From assembly GCA_009760855.2 (NCBI GenBank), contig WPIO01000154.1, positions 808,001 through 872,000 on the forward strand: a DNA stretch of 64,000 bases, given 5' to 3'. Both the position numbers and the translations under genes were made by a program. The stretch comes from Cristatella mucedo (taxonomy: Eukaryota > Bryozoa > Phylactolaemata > Cristatellidae). Position 1 is the first letter of the stretch. The number at the start of each line of letters is the position of its first letter. Positions 39,781 through 44,034 of the stretch are shown here, piece by piece. The notes below the pieces were generated by a model. It was given only the letters and a program-made list of their open reading frames with translations. It had not been told where the DNA came from and searched no databases.

Positions 39781-41488
39781 GCTGCCGTGCATCAGCTTTG
39801 ATCACCGTTCGTCGTGAGGCACAAAGCGTATCGGTCGTTGCAGACTCAGCGCTTGAATGAACCCATGGCCTGCTATCGCGTTAGTGCCCTTGCCAGTGTC
39901 CACGTCGCCAGAGTGATGTTCGAGTTTGCTATAATGATTATAATAATAGCAATAATAATAATAATAATGCATTTGTACAGTACCGTCAGAGAACTTAATC
40001 TCTTTCTAAGCATTTTGCATATAGCTGCCTGCTGTGTAGTTTCTGCCTGCGCTGGTCCTCGAGGCACATGACAGATAGATGTGCGTGATTTCTTTAAAGG
40101 AGCCGCCGGTTCAGGTCCTGCTGCTGGTGCTGGTAGGGGAGCTGCTTCTGCAGCCGCATTTGATGAGCTGCTCAAAGGCCAAGGCTTCTCGGCAAACAGG
40201 AACGAACCAAAGACGATCAAAGACATGAGACGTGCACAGCAAGCTCAAGACACCGATCCCGACAAGATTAAGGTGGTCTTCGGTCGCATCCATCTGCTCG
40301 CCTTGGCCAGCGCTGCCGATTTCGGGTATTGCGACTACGGTCGTCATCCTAGGCCCAAGCATATGCAAAAATGATGGGTGGCCCGGCGCTCACCTGTACG
40401 CACCGGCTCCCCATCAAGCAGACTATAGACTTCAAGGTTCTGTCGCTCACATTTAGTTTAAAAGGAGCAAGAAAAAACTCCTGTTCCTCACAGCATTTTC
40501 ACTGTCGTTGTTAATTTTCCTTTTTGTGTACTTTGTGCGTGCTGAAATTGTGCAACACGTTACAGTCCAATCGGCATGCTTCTTTTCCAGCACATGCAAA
40601 ATGCCCAGACAGAGGCTTACGTCTCGTAGAACACTCTGTGGATGTTTTATTATTATTATTGTTATTATCTTTCCTGTTACCTGCTTTAGTCTGTGGTCCT
40701 GATAACGCTTAGAAAATCAAGCTCTCGTGCGGCTCTCTCTCTCTCTCTCGTCCGGGTAGAGTGCTGGAGAAGCTATTGGCTCGTCGTTGTGATCTGGGTA
40801 GCTACCGTCGGCCCCTTCTCCCTCCTTCTCCCTCTCTGCACTGAGTCTCGTTCCTGTGCTCACGGATGGCCTCCCATGTCCTAGAGCTTCGCCAGCGACT
40901 CGTCGACACACCTCCCCCCCCCCCCCCGTTTTTCGCTGCCCATCTCGGGCGCGCTTCGATGCGCTGGCTTCGGGCTCTGACGGTTTCTTCTGCATCTACC
41001 AGGTGGGCGAGTGGATCGCCGGCAAGGAGCGTAACATCCGGGCACTCATATGTTCCCTACACACTGTCCTCTGGGAGGACAGCGAGGCGCGCTGGAGACC
41101 GGTTGGCATGCACGAGCTGGTCACCCCCGAACAGGTCAAGAAGTGGTACCGCAAGGCCGTACTTGCCGTCCATCCGGACAAGGTCAGAGCCTCCGCCGTG
41201 TCTGGGAAGCTCGCTGCTGCTTTCATGCTGTTGCTCCCACTCATAGCTCTTGCTCCTCTCGGAGCGTGAGCAGTGCACCCCACGCCCCCCCCCAGCGCCC
41301 AGCTCTGGCTTTCTCGCGACTGTTGTGTGCGGTTGCCTCTATAAAAAAAGACCTGTGGCACTCTGCTCTTCGTTTTGCAGCTCACCGGCACGCCGCACGC
41401 CAATTTTGCGCGGCTCGTCTTCATTGAGCTGAACGATGCCTGGCAAGAGTTTGAGGACAGCGGCATGAAGCCGCTCTACCCGCAGTGA
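3775..41488 (+). CDS. GAK: Cyclin-G-associated kinase / auxilin homologue, 5'-incomplete, 19 exons
   Basis: Join of exons 3775-3900, 5531-5756, 9089-9223, 11729-11948, 15011-15063, 17339-17487, 19203-19328, 23239-23402, 23628-23735, 24112-24192, 24918-25038, 25251-25330, 29678-29883, 30356-31477, 32124-32216, 33339-33569, 40100-40272, 41003-41182, 41381-41488. All junctions are GT/AG and all phases agree, giving 1233 visible residues and a TGA. Domain order (visible numbering): kinase C-lobe 1-150, linker 150-240, PTEN-like 240-430, C2 430-600, low-complexity clathrin/adaptor-binding region 600-1085, J domain 1140-1233. This order is specific to GAK; neuronal auxilin lacks the kinase. Known role of the family: Ser/Thr kinase that phosphorylates AP-1/AP-2 mu subunits and, through its J domain, recruits Hsc70 to strip clathrin from vesicles. 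The N-lobe with the P-loop, catalytic Lys and HRD loop is missing from the window. Human GAK is about 1311 residues, so the full protein here would be longer than usual. Exon limits are inferred by homology and splice signals, without transcript data. Confidence 0.95.
5531..5756 (+). CDS. GAK: GAK exon 2: kinase APE segment to helix G
   Basis: Acceptor CCACAG at 5525-5530, donor GTAAGC at 5757; phase 0 in, phase 1 out. Encodes [15 protein letters not shown] (the APE-equivalent is TPE), then [14 protein letters not shown] with the conserved DxWxxG, then [11 protein letters not shown]. These are the most conserved blocks of the GAK/AAK1 C-lobe. The 1.6-kb intron before it shows no other recognisable exon. 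Confidence 0.95.
5910..6680 (-). mobile_element. LINE family B copy, antisense, GAK intron 2
   Basis: The left end (TAATGTAATG) is the reverse of the family's (ATTAC)n 3' end. Read on the - strand it has the region around [15 protein letters not shown] and the cap before it, in decayed form, as compared with the better copy at 51625-52320. Confidence 0.78.
6685..6775 (+). mobile_element. LINE A 3' tail fragment
   Basis: Contains the 3' UTR end and tail (AAATGTTAAGTGCCTAGAAA) and four ATT repeats; directly adjoins the antisense RT fragment that follows. Confidence 0.75.
6778..7530 (-). mobile_element. Antisense L2-like LINE RT fragment, GAK intron 2
   Basis: Read on the - strand it contains [12 protein letters not shown] (about 7245-7290), [10 protein letters not shown] (about 7080-7110) and [11 protein letters not shown] (about 6970-7020), i.e. 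RT motifs A, B and C with Asn in place of the second Asp of motif C. Stops interrupt it. Dead copy. Confidence 0.8.
7553..8064 (+). mobile_element. LINE A 3' end interrupted by SINE S1, GAK intron 2
   Basis: Left part 7553-7650 equals the last codons of the LINE (segment of [16 protein letters not shown]); right part 7824-8064 is its 3' UTR, tail and about twelve ATT repeats. The S1 SINE at 7651-7823 splits the two, so S1 inserted after the LINE did. Confidence 0.85.
7651..7823 (+). mobile_element. SINE S1 nested in LINE A, GAK intron 2
   Basis: Full length; A box TGGCATATTAGG, B box slightly decayed (AGTTCGAATCC). Its flanks are the two halves of one LINE A 3' end. Confidence 0.88.
8100..8720 (+). 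mobile_element. Old divergent LINE A-like fragment, GAK intron 2
   Basis: Shows a decayed version of the C-terminal segment (around [13 protein letters not shown] and later [20 protein letters not shown], equivalent to [19 protein letters not shown]) and a decayed tail at about 8660-8720 with ATT repeats. Too divergent to be of the same subfamily as the intron-16 copy. Confidence 0.65.
9089..9223 (+). CDS. GAK: GAK exon 3: end of the kinase domain
   Basis: Acceptor TTGTAG at 9083-9088; phase 1 both ends; donor GTCAGT at 9224. The codon split across the junction gives Arg, then [20 protein letters not shown], which matches the family block around LQVNPxxR that closes the kinase domain with its last conserved Arg. 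It ends in a linker ([12 protein letters not shown]). A long (CT)n tract begins only 17 nt beyond the donor. Confidence 0.93.
9240..9396. repeat. (CT)n tract directly after the GAK exon 3 donor
   Basis: (CT)14 at 9240-9268, a CTGT-rich stretch, then (CT)n from about 9316 to 9396. Begins 17 nt into intron 3. Confidence 0.95.
10115..10192 (+). mobile_element. LINE A 3' tail fragment next to a GA microsatellite
   Basis: TTTCCTTTGCAGCAAATTTA followed by the tail core and ATT repeats; a (GA)n tract starts within about 10 nt of its end. A related decayed stretch continues at 10440-10560. Confidence 0.75.
10199..10300. repeat. (GA)n and (CAGA)n tract, GAK intron 3
   Basis: GA repeats to about 10265, then GACA/CAGA repeats. 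Confidence 0.93.
10605..10744. repeat. (CA)n-rich tract, GAK intron 3
   Basis: Pure (CA)18, then higher-order CACGCACACAGACACT-type units repeated about four times. Confidence 0.93.
10905..11495 (-). mobile_element. LINE family B copy, antisense, GAK intron 3
   Basis: Begins at TCATGTAACGTATCTCC (reversed 3' end) and carries the reverse of the C-terminal coding region (GDRSFSSAG, SLPxFLRN, ADYGS) with stops. Ends about 235 nt before exon 4. Confidence 0.8.
11729..11948 (+). CDS. GAK: GAK exon 4: linker between kinase and PTEN-like domain
   Basis: Acceptor GTTTTAG at 11722-11728, donor GTGAGT at 11949; phase 1 in, phase 2 out. Encodes a Ser/Ala/Gly-rich stretch and then [20 protein letters not shown], which corresponds to the amphipathic segment in human GAK just before the PTEN-like domain (a run with 'FxxLK...KD'). 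The Ser/Gly half is not conserved; the second half is what identifies the exon. Confidence 0.88.
12024..12058. repeat. (GT)n microsatellite, GAK intron 4
   Basis: About 17 GT units, 75 nt after the exon 4 donor. Confidence 0.95.
12817..12988 (-). mobile_element. SINE S1, antisense, GAK intron 4
   Basis: Nearly identical to 454-630 over its whole length, with intact A and B boxes (reversed GGAATCGAACC). Confidence 0.9.
13130..14193 (+). mobile_element. LINE A, 5'-truncated copy in GAK intron 4
   Basis: Begins at the segment equivalent to 36540 of the longest copy (downstream of RT motif C) and runs through the C-terminal region to the tail and ATT repeats. One frame change near 13270; 13473-13958 is open and reads [12 protein letters not shown] through FRTAFSGSL. 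High identity to the intron-16 copy suggests recent insertion. Confidence 0.92.
14622..14775 (-). mobile_element. LINE family B 3' end, antisense, GAK intron 4
   Basis: Four TAATG repeats followed by the reversed 3' end of family B (ATCTCCGTCAGTAACTCCAC) to the [11 protein letters not shown]-equivalent codons. Confidence 0.82.
15011..15063 (+). CDS. GAK: GAK exon 5: 53-nt microexon starting the PTEN-like domain
   Basis: Acceptor TTATTGTAG, donor GTGAGT at 15064; phase 2 in, phase 1 out. Too short to be called as an open reading frame by itself. In the phase forced by exon 4 it reads through [14 protein letters not shown], matching the start of the PTEN-like domain (GDLDISYITSRIAV in human GAK). 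Its last base combines with the first two of the next exon to give Val before MPYPAEG. The phase agreement on both sides makes the call strong despite the size. Confidence 0.9.
15479..15655 (+). mobile_element. SINE S1, GAK intron 5
   Basis: A box TGGCACGCTAGG; B box decayed (GTTTCGAATCC); ends CTGTTTAATCAGCTAGTATT. Confidence 0.88.
15735..16460. repeat. Degenerate tandem array, five units of about 155 bp, GAK intron 5
   Basis: Unit starts are near 15735, 15891, 16031, 16199 and 16356 (spacing 156, 140, 168, 157). Each unit has, in order: a CAC-GTTTCCTATAA-like block, GGAATCAAAACCG, a GTGGCAGTTGTATCGAAGTTCG-like block (variable), CCGTTGGAGGCCAT and AAATTTGGTTGG-like blocks. Units are diverged, so this is an old array and not a recent expansion. 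Not similar to LINE A, LINE B, S1 or S2. No reading frame is kept between units. Confidence 0.75.
16725..17884. repeat. Direct repeat pair bracketing GAK exon 6
   Basis: 16725-16865 and 17752-17884 share the core at 16775-16799 and 17803-17827 exactly (25 bp), with further similarity on both sides (GGCTTTCTTAAGATCA / TGCTTTCTGAAAATCA; ACTTCCACGTCGGCTATACA / ACTTCCACACCAGCCATACA). Distance 1028 bp. The exon lies between them. Confidence 0.75.
17339..17487 (+). CDS. GAK: GAK exon 6: PTEN-like domain, first half
   Basis: Acceptor TTTGTAG at 17332-17338, donor GTAAGT at 17488; phase 1 in, phase 0 out. Encodes [20 protein letters not shown], then [20 protein letters not shown], the DVR-F helix and YNL are the conserved landmarks of auxilin/tensin-type PTEN-like domains. 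The apparent start ATG at 17341 is internal, not a translation start. The exon is bracketed by a pair of direct repeats about 1.03 kb apart. Confidence 0.95.
18205..18366 (+). mobile_element. SINE S1 variant, GAK intron 6, ending in a microsatellite
   Basis: Divergent head (GATAGCCTGGGAGG) and B box GGTTCGGATCG; 3' end GGCTGTTAAATCAGCTAACA runs directly into a TATG/(GT)n tract at 18366-18449. Confidence 0.82.
18366..18449. repeat. (TA/TG)n then (GT)n, GAK intron 6
   Basis: TATATG units followed by about 29 GT units, directly at the 3' end of an S1 SINE. Confidence 0.93.
18565..18655 (+). mobile_element. LINE A 3' tail fragment, GAK intron 6
   Basis: TTCCTTTGCAGCAAATGTAA, the tail core, then ATT repeats. 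Only the last 90 bp of the element is present. Confidence 0.82.
19203..19328 (+). CDS. GAK: GAK exon 7: PTEN-like domain, up to the P-loop His-Cys
   Basis: Acceptor ATTGTAG at 19196-19202, donor GTACGT at 19329; phase 0 on both sides, 42 codons. Encodes [18 protein letters not shown], then HICVIHCE. The VIHC strand-loop is the place of the phosphatase P-loop. It has no methionine-started frame of any length, so it is easy to miss; the call rests on alignment to the GAK block LYNICRNMHAWLRQD. Confidence 0.93.
19429..19478. repeat. (GA)n microsatellite, GAK intron 7
   Basis: About 24 GA units, 100 nt after the exon 7 donor. Confidence 0.95.
19658..19727. repeat. Perfect 35-bp tandem duplication, GAK intron 7
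   Basis: TGTTCTGGCTGCACATTACG and the following 15 nt occur twice without a mismatch (19658-19692, 19693-19727). Must be recent. Confidence 0.92.
19998..20027. repeat. (AT)n microsatellite at an S2 SINE end
   Basis: About 15 AT units immediately 3' (with respect to the SINE) of the antisense S2 copy. Confidence 0.9.
20028..20140 (-). mobile_element. SINE S2, antisense, next to (AT)n, GAK intron 7
   Basis: The reversed 3' end GTGTAGCCTAAGAGACCTTA starts directly after an (AT)n tract (19998-20027); the head is decayed (TAAGCATCTTAACTACTCTC). Confidence 0.72.
20140..20392 (+). mobile_element. LINE family B 3' end, GAK intron 7
   Basis: Sense copy from the ADYGSS-equivalent region through [14 protein letters not shown] to GGAGTTACAGACAGAGATAC and ATTAC repeats. 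Abuts an S2 SINE of opposite orientation on its left. Confidence 0.82.
20795..20970 (+). mobile_element. SINE S1, GAK intron 7
   Basis: A box TGGCATACTAGG, B box GGCTCGAATCC, 3' end AGAGGCTGTTTAATCAGC. Full length. Confidence 0.9.
20975..23238. other. GAK intron 7, main unexplained part
   Basis: 2.2 kb without LINE, SINE or tandem repeat that I can recognise. Two overlapping - strand frames at 21541-21808 have no known domain. Confidence 0.45.
23239..23402 (+). CDS. GAK: GAK exon 8: PTEN-like domain, P-loop remainder and helices
   Basis: Acceptor CATTGTAG at 23231-23238, donor GTGCGC at 23403; phase 0 in, phase 2 out. Continues the P-loop as [16 protein letters not shown] (human: DGRAASAVAVCSF). 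The region that follows, rich in Arg/Ala/Ser, aligns in length with the human segment but is poorly conserved; it rejoins the family at the next exon. Taken with exon 7 the P-loop is H-C-E-D-G-S-S-A, with no Arg at position +6 after Cys. Confidence 0.88.
23628..23735 (+). CDS. GAK: GAK exon 9: PTEN-like/C2 junction
   Basis: Acceptor TTTGCACCAG, donor GTACGC at 23736; phase 2 both sides. Encodes (R)[11 protein letters not shown], then [25 protein letters not shown] and the TP-PLF strand are standard landmarks where the PTEN-like domain passes into C2. The intron before it is only 225 nt. Confidence 0.95.
23901..23977. repeat. 15/16-bp minisatellite, GAK intron 9
   Basis: Five units of C-T-(T/C)-G-GGCCAGTCTGCC type, starting at 23901, 23917, 23933, 23948, 23963; the last ones carry CTAG in place of CCAG. 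Occupies a quarter of a 376-nt intron. Confidence 0.88.
24112..24192 (+). CDS. GAK: GAK exon 10: C2 domain beta strands
   Basis: Acceptor CTGCTGCAG, donor GTGAGC at 24193; phase 2 both sides, 81 nt. Encodes [20 protein letters not shown], then EYEKMK, matching GCRPFCEVYVG...TSQEYDKM of GAK. C2 is the membrane/lipid-binding half of the PTEN-C2 module. Confidence 0.94.
24918..25038 (+). CDS. GAK: GAK exon 11: C2 domain core
   Basis: Acceptor AG at 24916-24917 after a weak pyrimidine tract; donor GTAAAT at 25039; phase 2 in, phase 0 out. Encodes [20 protein letters not shown], aligning with GDVLIVIYHARSTLGG of human GAK. The acceptor context (CTGAAG) is the weakest of the gene, but the phase and homology fix it. 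Confidence 0.92.
25251..25330 (+). CDS. GAK: GAK exon 12: C2 domain
   Basis: Acceptor CGTGTAG, donor GTGAGT at 25331; phase 0 in, phase 2 out; 80 nt. Encodes [20 protein letters not shown], matching MKMFQIQFHTGFVPRNATTV. A phase-0 donor/acceptor pair only 212 nt apart separates it from exon 11. Confidence 0.95.
25490..25553. repeat. (GT)n with (CG) patch, GAK intron 12
   Basis: (GT)22 followed by GCGCGCGCGTGTGTG. Confidence 0.95.
25640..25785 (+). mobile_element. LINE family B 3' end, GAK intron 12
   Basis: Sense copy from AAGTCTGTTGGCTACCGAAT to GGAGTTACAGACGGAGATAC and the ATTAC end. Very similar to the intron-7 copy. Confidence 0.82.
25825..25975 (+). mobile_element. SINE S2, GAK intron 12
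   Basis: Sense copy: GGTTTGGGCCAATAGTAAAG, GGTCGTGGGCTCAGGCC, GTGAAGCACCTGATTAGAGA, GTAGGGTGCTATACAAG, then an AT-rich tail. Confidence 0.82.
26339..26590 (-). mobile_element. LINE A 3' UTR and tail, antisense, GAK intron 12
   Basis: Starts with AATAATAATAATAATAATAC (the ATT repeats in reverse), then the tail and the whole 3' UTR up to the last codons. About 250 bp. Confidence 0.85.
27464..27551 (-). mobile_element. SINE S1 partial, antisense, GAK intron 12
   Basis: Only the middle and head: TATGGCTATCACCACCGCTT at the left, AAGCAACCGGCTTACCTAGT at the right. A CT tract starts at its right edge. Confidence 0.7.
27545..27925. repeat. Long CT-rich tract, GAK intron 12
   Basis: CT, CTGT and CTCC units over about 380 bp with an internal duplicated segment (CTGTTTCTGTCTGTCTCCCC twice). 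The - strand RERERE frame over it is not a gene. Confidence 0.93.
28000..28860. other. GAK intron 12, unexplained part
   Basis: No exon-like segment in the required phase and no recognised repeat. An S1-like body (AGGTCGTTGGTTTGAGTCCT) follows at 28908. Confidence 0.4.
29018..29053. repeat. Perfect 16-bp inverted repeat with 4-nt loop
   Basis: Arms 29018-29033 and 29038-29053 (TTGCCTGTTTGTAAAT and its reverse complement), loop TTAT. Outside the arms a T-rich and an A-rich run continue the pairing imperfectly. Sits in GAK intron 12. Confidence 0.9.
29285..29520. repeat. Degenerate minisatellite with five CACGTG E-boxes, GAK intron 12
   Basis: About ten degenerate copies of a CCACGTGACTTCTCCTTCT-like unit. 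Palindromic CACGTG occurs at 29293, 29428, 29447, 29485 and 29501; other units have CACCTG, CACTTG or TACGTG. Lies 160-390 nt upstream of exon 13. Regulatory function is inference only. Confidence 0.7.
29678..29883 (+). CDS. GAK: GAK exon 13: C2 domain end and adjacent linker
   Basis: Acceptor CACATGCAG, donor GTACGT at 29884; phase 2 in, phase 1 out. Encodes [20 protein letters not shown], then a block with a Trp-rich turn (SWDTWS) and [13 protein letters not shown], which aligns with SREEQQDILSKFG at the end of the human C2 region. Acidic ELDIDED aligns with YDLDACDI. Lies after a 4.3-kb intron containing a LINE A remnant and CT-rich DNA. Confidence 0.92.
30356..31477 (+). CDS. GAK: GAK exon 14: large low-complexity clathrin/adaptor-binding exon
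   Basis: Acceptor TTCGAAG at 30349-30355, donor GTAAGG at 31478; phase 1 both ends; 1122 nt. Ser/Ala/Gly/Pro-rich and GC-rich, predicted disordered. It contains repeated short motifs: VDLLNLGSG and ADLLNLGSG (DLL-type clathrin motifs), [25 protein letters not shown], and near the end [10 protein letters not shown] with a DPF motif of the kind bound by AP-2 appendages. Human GAK has DLL and DPFADLG motifs in the same relative place. The tract GGGGGGGG encodes a Gly run. Sequence outside the motifs is not conserved. Confidence 0.92.
32124..32216 (+). CDS. GAK: GAK exon 15: short linker exon
   Basis: Acceptor CGCTTTCAG at 32115-32123, donor GTAAGT at 32217; phase 1 both ends; 93 nt. In the phase forced by exon 14 it reads [20 protein letters not shown] with no stop and continues the DPFADFG motif as FADFGSFSS. 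Composition fits the surrounding disordered region. No homology beyond that, so it rests on splice signals and phase. Confidence 0.8.
32555..33294 (+). mobile_element. LINE A, 5'-truncated copy in GAK intron 15
   Basis: Begins at the segment equivalent to about 36880 of the longest copy ([16 protein letters not shown]) and stays open to 33051 (FRTAFSGSL), then 3' UTR, tail and (ATT)8+. It ends about 45 nt before exon 16, so it forms the 3' part of intron 15. Confidence 0.93.
33339..33569 (+). CDS. GAK: GAK exon 16: Gln-rich linker with RPNY motif
   Basis: Acceptor TTCTTTTAG at 33330-33338, donor GTGAGT at 33570; phase 1 both ends. Contains two short poly-Gln runs (AQQQQQP and PQQQQLP) and [11 protein letters not shown], which aligns with PRPNYASNF that precedes the J-domain linker in human GAK. 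A LINE A copy ends in (ATT)n only about 45 nt upstream of the exon. Confidence 0.9.
34110..34240 (+). mobile_element. Old S1-like SINE, GAK intron 16
   Basis: Body motifs GCAAGCAAGGTGATAGCAG and AAAAGGCTGTTC keep the S1 order; the B box is decayed (GGTTTGGTTCG). Confidence 0.5.
34297..37603 (+). mobile_element. LINE family A, longest copy: uninterrupted APE-RT frame (L2/CR1-like), in GAK intron 16
   Basis: One frame is open from 34297 to the stop at 37359 (about 1020 codons). AP endonuclease landmarks in order: [16 protein letters not shown] (catalytic Glu), [10 protein letters not shown] (Asp), [47 protein letters not shown] (motif A), [13 protein letters not shown] (motif B), [10 protein letters not shown] (motif C; FxADD), LGVIF. 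The C-terminal region ([52 protein letters not shown]) is typical of L2-like elements. A short 3' UTR ends in the conserved tail and ATT repeats. No gag-like ORF1 is present, and the first in-frame ATG (34558) lies inside the endonuclease domain, so the copy is probably 5'-truncated. The lack of stops makes it the youngest copy here. Confidence 0.93.
37610..38430 (-). mobile_element. Divergent LINE A-like element, antisense, GAK intron 16
   Basis: Read on the - strand, about 37990-38100 gives [17 protein letters not shown] followed by a segment ending in LKTHLFR, the L2-like C-terminus, and ends at 37615-37690 in a tail with the core GATTAAGTTCTCTTAGGAGG. The tail differs enough from family A to be a separate subfamily. 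It lies tail-to-tail with the intact LINE A copy. Confidence 0.72.
38440..38560 (+). mobile_element. SINE S2, GAK intron 16
   Basis: Good head (GGTTTGGCCCAGTAGTGAAG; GTCGTGAGCTCGAGCCCC); the 3' end is shortened to TTTGAAACATGAATTAATGA. Confidence 0.75.
39713..39780. repeat. (CTG)22 trinucleotide repeat, GAK intron 16
   Basis: Uninterrupted CTG units about 320 nt before exon 17; one CCG interruption follows, then the tract ends. Reads as CAG on the - strand. Confidence 0.95.
39945..40035 (-). mobile_element. LINE A tail, antisense, just before GAK exon 17
   Basis: AATAATAATAATAATAATGC followed by the reverse of the tail core. Ends about 65 nt upstream of the exon 17 acceptor. Confidence 0.8.
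40100..40272 (+). CDS. GAK: GAK exon 17: pre-J-domain helix
   Basis: Acceptor CTTTAAAG at 40092-40099; phase 1 in, phase 0 out. Encodes [20 protein letters not shown], then [20 protein letters not shown]. FxxLL..QGF, KTI.(D/E)MR and DTDP are the conserved auxilin/GAK segment just upstream of the J domain. The donor (GTGGTC at 40273) is weak. The 6.5-kb intron before it holds the most intact LINE A copy. Confidence 0.93.
40385..40675 (+). mobile_element. Old LINE A-like fragment in GAK intron 17
   Basis: Contains the equivalent of [19 protein letters not shown], then a deletion, a decayed 3' UTR and tail (GCAAAATGCCCAGACAGAGG) and ATT repeats. Confidence 0.68.
41003..41182 (+). CDS. GAK: GAK exon 18: J domain with HPD
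   Basis: Acceptor CATCTACCAG at 40993-41002, donor GTCAGA at 41183; phase 0 both ends; 60 codons. Encodes [20 protein letters not shown], the W-arm of the auxilin J domain, then [20 protein letters not shown] and LAVHPDK. The HPD tripeptide needed to stimulate Hsc70 ATPase is present. Confidence 0.97.
41381..41488 (+). CDS. GAK: GAK exon 19: last helix of the J domain and stop
   Basis: Acceptor CGTTTTGCAG at 41371-41380; phase 0. Encodes [20 protein letters not shown] and ends KPLYPQ followed by TGA at 41486-41488. FxELNDAWxEFE is the diagnostic last block of GAK/auxilin, and the protein stops a few residues later, as in the human protein (RPLF). Confidence 0.97.
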   Translation, partial: LTGTPHANFARLVFIELNDAWQEFEDSGMKPLYPQ

Positions 41489-42540
41489 GCTAGTGAGGAC
41501 CCCCTGTCGGCCGCCCTGTCGCCTGGCCGACGGGTCGGCCTGGCGTTGTGGCATCGTTTGCACTTCCTGCGTCCACCCTCTTTGTGCACGCAGAAGCTGC
41601 GGCGGCCATCGTGCACACGCCGGTCTACGTTGGTGCCGAAACGTTCGACGCATCTCTACCCGCGACGGCATCGTGTCCGGGCATACGCATGTGCCGTCAA
41701 AGGGCCGGCGTGCTCTCGGCTGCCCTCTTTTGGCACGTGGCGGCCGATGGCCGCTGGCCAATGAGAGTGAACCCGGGGGTCGCACAGAGTGTGCAGCGCC
41801 AAGGCAGTTTGAGCCCTCACAGTTTGCTTCTCACGCAAAGCGCAGTGCTATGTGCCGCTCGCCTTCTGCTCAAAGCCTCTGGTCAAGGTGAGGCTTCATC
41901 ACCGATAGCAGGGGCATTTACCGTGCAACCGTTCGAGTAGCTACACTGCTGTTGCCGGACGTAGCCACGTCGGCTTCCATAAATCGTTGTTGTGCACTCG
42001 TGCAATTAGAACCTCGCGACCGTGGCTCGTTTGGCGTGTGATCGTTACAGGTGATTCTCAGATTTTTGGGTTACTATGTAAAAGAGGGATACATATTGCG
42101 TACATAGTGCCTTTAGGAGTGTGCTGCGGTTTTATCCCAGCTCTTTGTAGGGGATGGTGTAATGTCAACTAAGTGCAGCTGTACCGGTATTAACTTATTG
42201 TAATACTTATATTTTTGCTGCTGCATACGTAATGTCACCTTCACGAATAAACTTTACCACTCACACTTTCCAACAAGAGAAGTAATAACCAAGACTTAAT
42301 GAAAATTAAGCTGCCACACTTAAGCGTTCATGGAAAAGCACTTGACTATCATGCTTAAATAAGCATGCAAAAGCAGACAGGAAGATAATCACCGCCATGG
42401 GTTGGTTGGACCCTATGCTAATTGCATGCATTGAACCATGGGCAGGTACACTCTGTGCACTTAAGGAAAAAAGACACAGTTCACTAGGGTGGTGCGAAGT
42501 TCCCTTGGGTGCTATGCAAAGTTTGCTTTGAGGGTTCTAT
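41489..42540. other. GAK 3' flank
   Basis: GC-rich at first, AT-rich after 42000. Probably contains the 3' UTR. No other gene recognised. Confidence 0.4.
42246..42251 (+). promoter_or_regulatory. Candidate polyadenylation signal for GAK
   Basis: AATAAA lies about 760 nt after the GAK stop, in AT-rich DNA. It is the first canonical hexamer I see on the + strand after the stop; a variant signal nearer the stop could be used instead. Confidence 0.3.
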
Positions 42541-43020
42541 GCAACCTCTTTGCTCTTGCCCATATGACGTGCAACAGCTCTTAACACAGCAATCGCACAC
42601 AGCGATCGCGGACAATTCACTCGAACGAAGCAAAGGCTGAGAGGAACGGTAGGTTTTTGTAGCTTTTTTGTGTGATTCGATTCGTGAAATCCGGAGGTGA
42701 CGCGATGTCTGTCGTTATAGAGCTCTAGAGTTTGTGGGGTATATTTGGCAACTGAAGGCACGTTATCTGACGGATTCTAGTTTCTTCTTGTTACGGCTGC
42801 AGCCGTCTGACTAGAGGCGGACGAGGGTTGGTTCGACGAAAGGCCTGATGCGATACGAATTGTGATTGGTTTATTGCCGGAGCAAGAGAATGGATGCAGC
42901 TAGAAAGGGTAAGTGACAGAACCTCCTTAAGTCGATACGCTGCTTCATAGACAGACAGTGCTTCCGATTGGTGGACAGATGTGTAACGTGACAGCTGCGA
43001 CATGTGAGCCTAGCCATCGA
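42540..43020 (-). mobile_element. Possible decayed L2-like fragment
   Basis: On the - strand, around 42890-42990, a KQRIDLRRFCHLP segment resembles [14 protein letters not shown] of LINE A; the rest is not recognisable. Low confidence. Confidence 0.35.
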
Positions 43021-44034
43021 GTTGTGCAGCAAATGTGAGTGGACTGTTGCAAAGACATTCCGAGCTCCATGTAGTGAGTTACAGAAGTGTAGTCGGCACG
43101 TCAGGAGTACATGGACAAGCTTGGCTTTGGTACTGTTATCTCAGCAGGCTCGAATGGACCAGTGGAACGTTACCGTCGTTCAACAGCGGCCCTGACGACG
43201 TACACCAGCGGCCCAGTGCTCAAGTCAGCTCAAATGCCAATGTCAGTGCTACCTCCGGAAGCAAAACCGGCAGCCGTTTACGAGGCCTTGGCCATAGATT
43301 ATCGTACAATCGGTTCCTAGCCGCTGTTATTCAGGAACCGCGAATAACGAACGTTGCTCACAATCTGGCTGTTTAGCACGTCGCCTCGTCCACTCGTTCT
43401 GGAAAGCCGGAAGTTGCATACGGCGTTTAAAGCGCCCCGTCCTGTCGCACCTCTTTTGATCTGCCTAAAAGCAAAAGAATTTGGAGAGGCTCCAGACCGT
43501 GCGCCAAAGGCCTTTTTTAAGAAGGACTCCGGAGGCCGGTCTAATAAGGACTGCGCTTTTAGCCCGCAGTCAGAGAAATATTGCCCCCCCCCCCCCTGGA
43601 AGAAATCTTAGCCAATTACCGCGAATGCCGCCGGCATTCCATGGAGGCATTCCCAGCATTCCCGCGAGCCGCCGCCGCAGCGACCCATTCGGCTGCCTGT
43701 AGGAAACTGGCGGCAAATCTCTGGAGAGTTGCAAGCTTGAAGGTCCCCGCTCCGAAGTCTCGTCGCCAGAGAAAAGCTCGCGGGCGGGCGACGCTCTCAG
43801 TAGGCAGCAGCCAATCGCAGCCGACGGACGCCTTCTAGCTACCAGGTAGCGACCGCGGCCGAGGAGGAAGCCACGTAGGGGGCGGGGCTTCAGGAAAGGG
43901 TTCGGGTCAGGGTTCAGGGGTGATAGGGAGTGCCGCTTCGGTTTGTGCGCGTCAGTGGAGCAGCTGCTACCCGGCGGACAGCTCCTTCACCTTGGAGCGC
44001 TAAAACGCCTAAAGACGCATTACAAGACCCCTGG
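43021..44034. other. GC-rich intergenic DNA, no recognised gene
   Basis: Short frames (up to 113 codons) without domain similarity; a run of about 13 C lies at 43585. Confidence 0.4.

Noticed and set aside
43581-43838. 85-codon GC-rich frame as a gene
   Set aside because: No domain, no conserved start context, several overlapping frames of similar size; composition effect is likelier.
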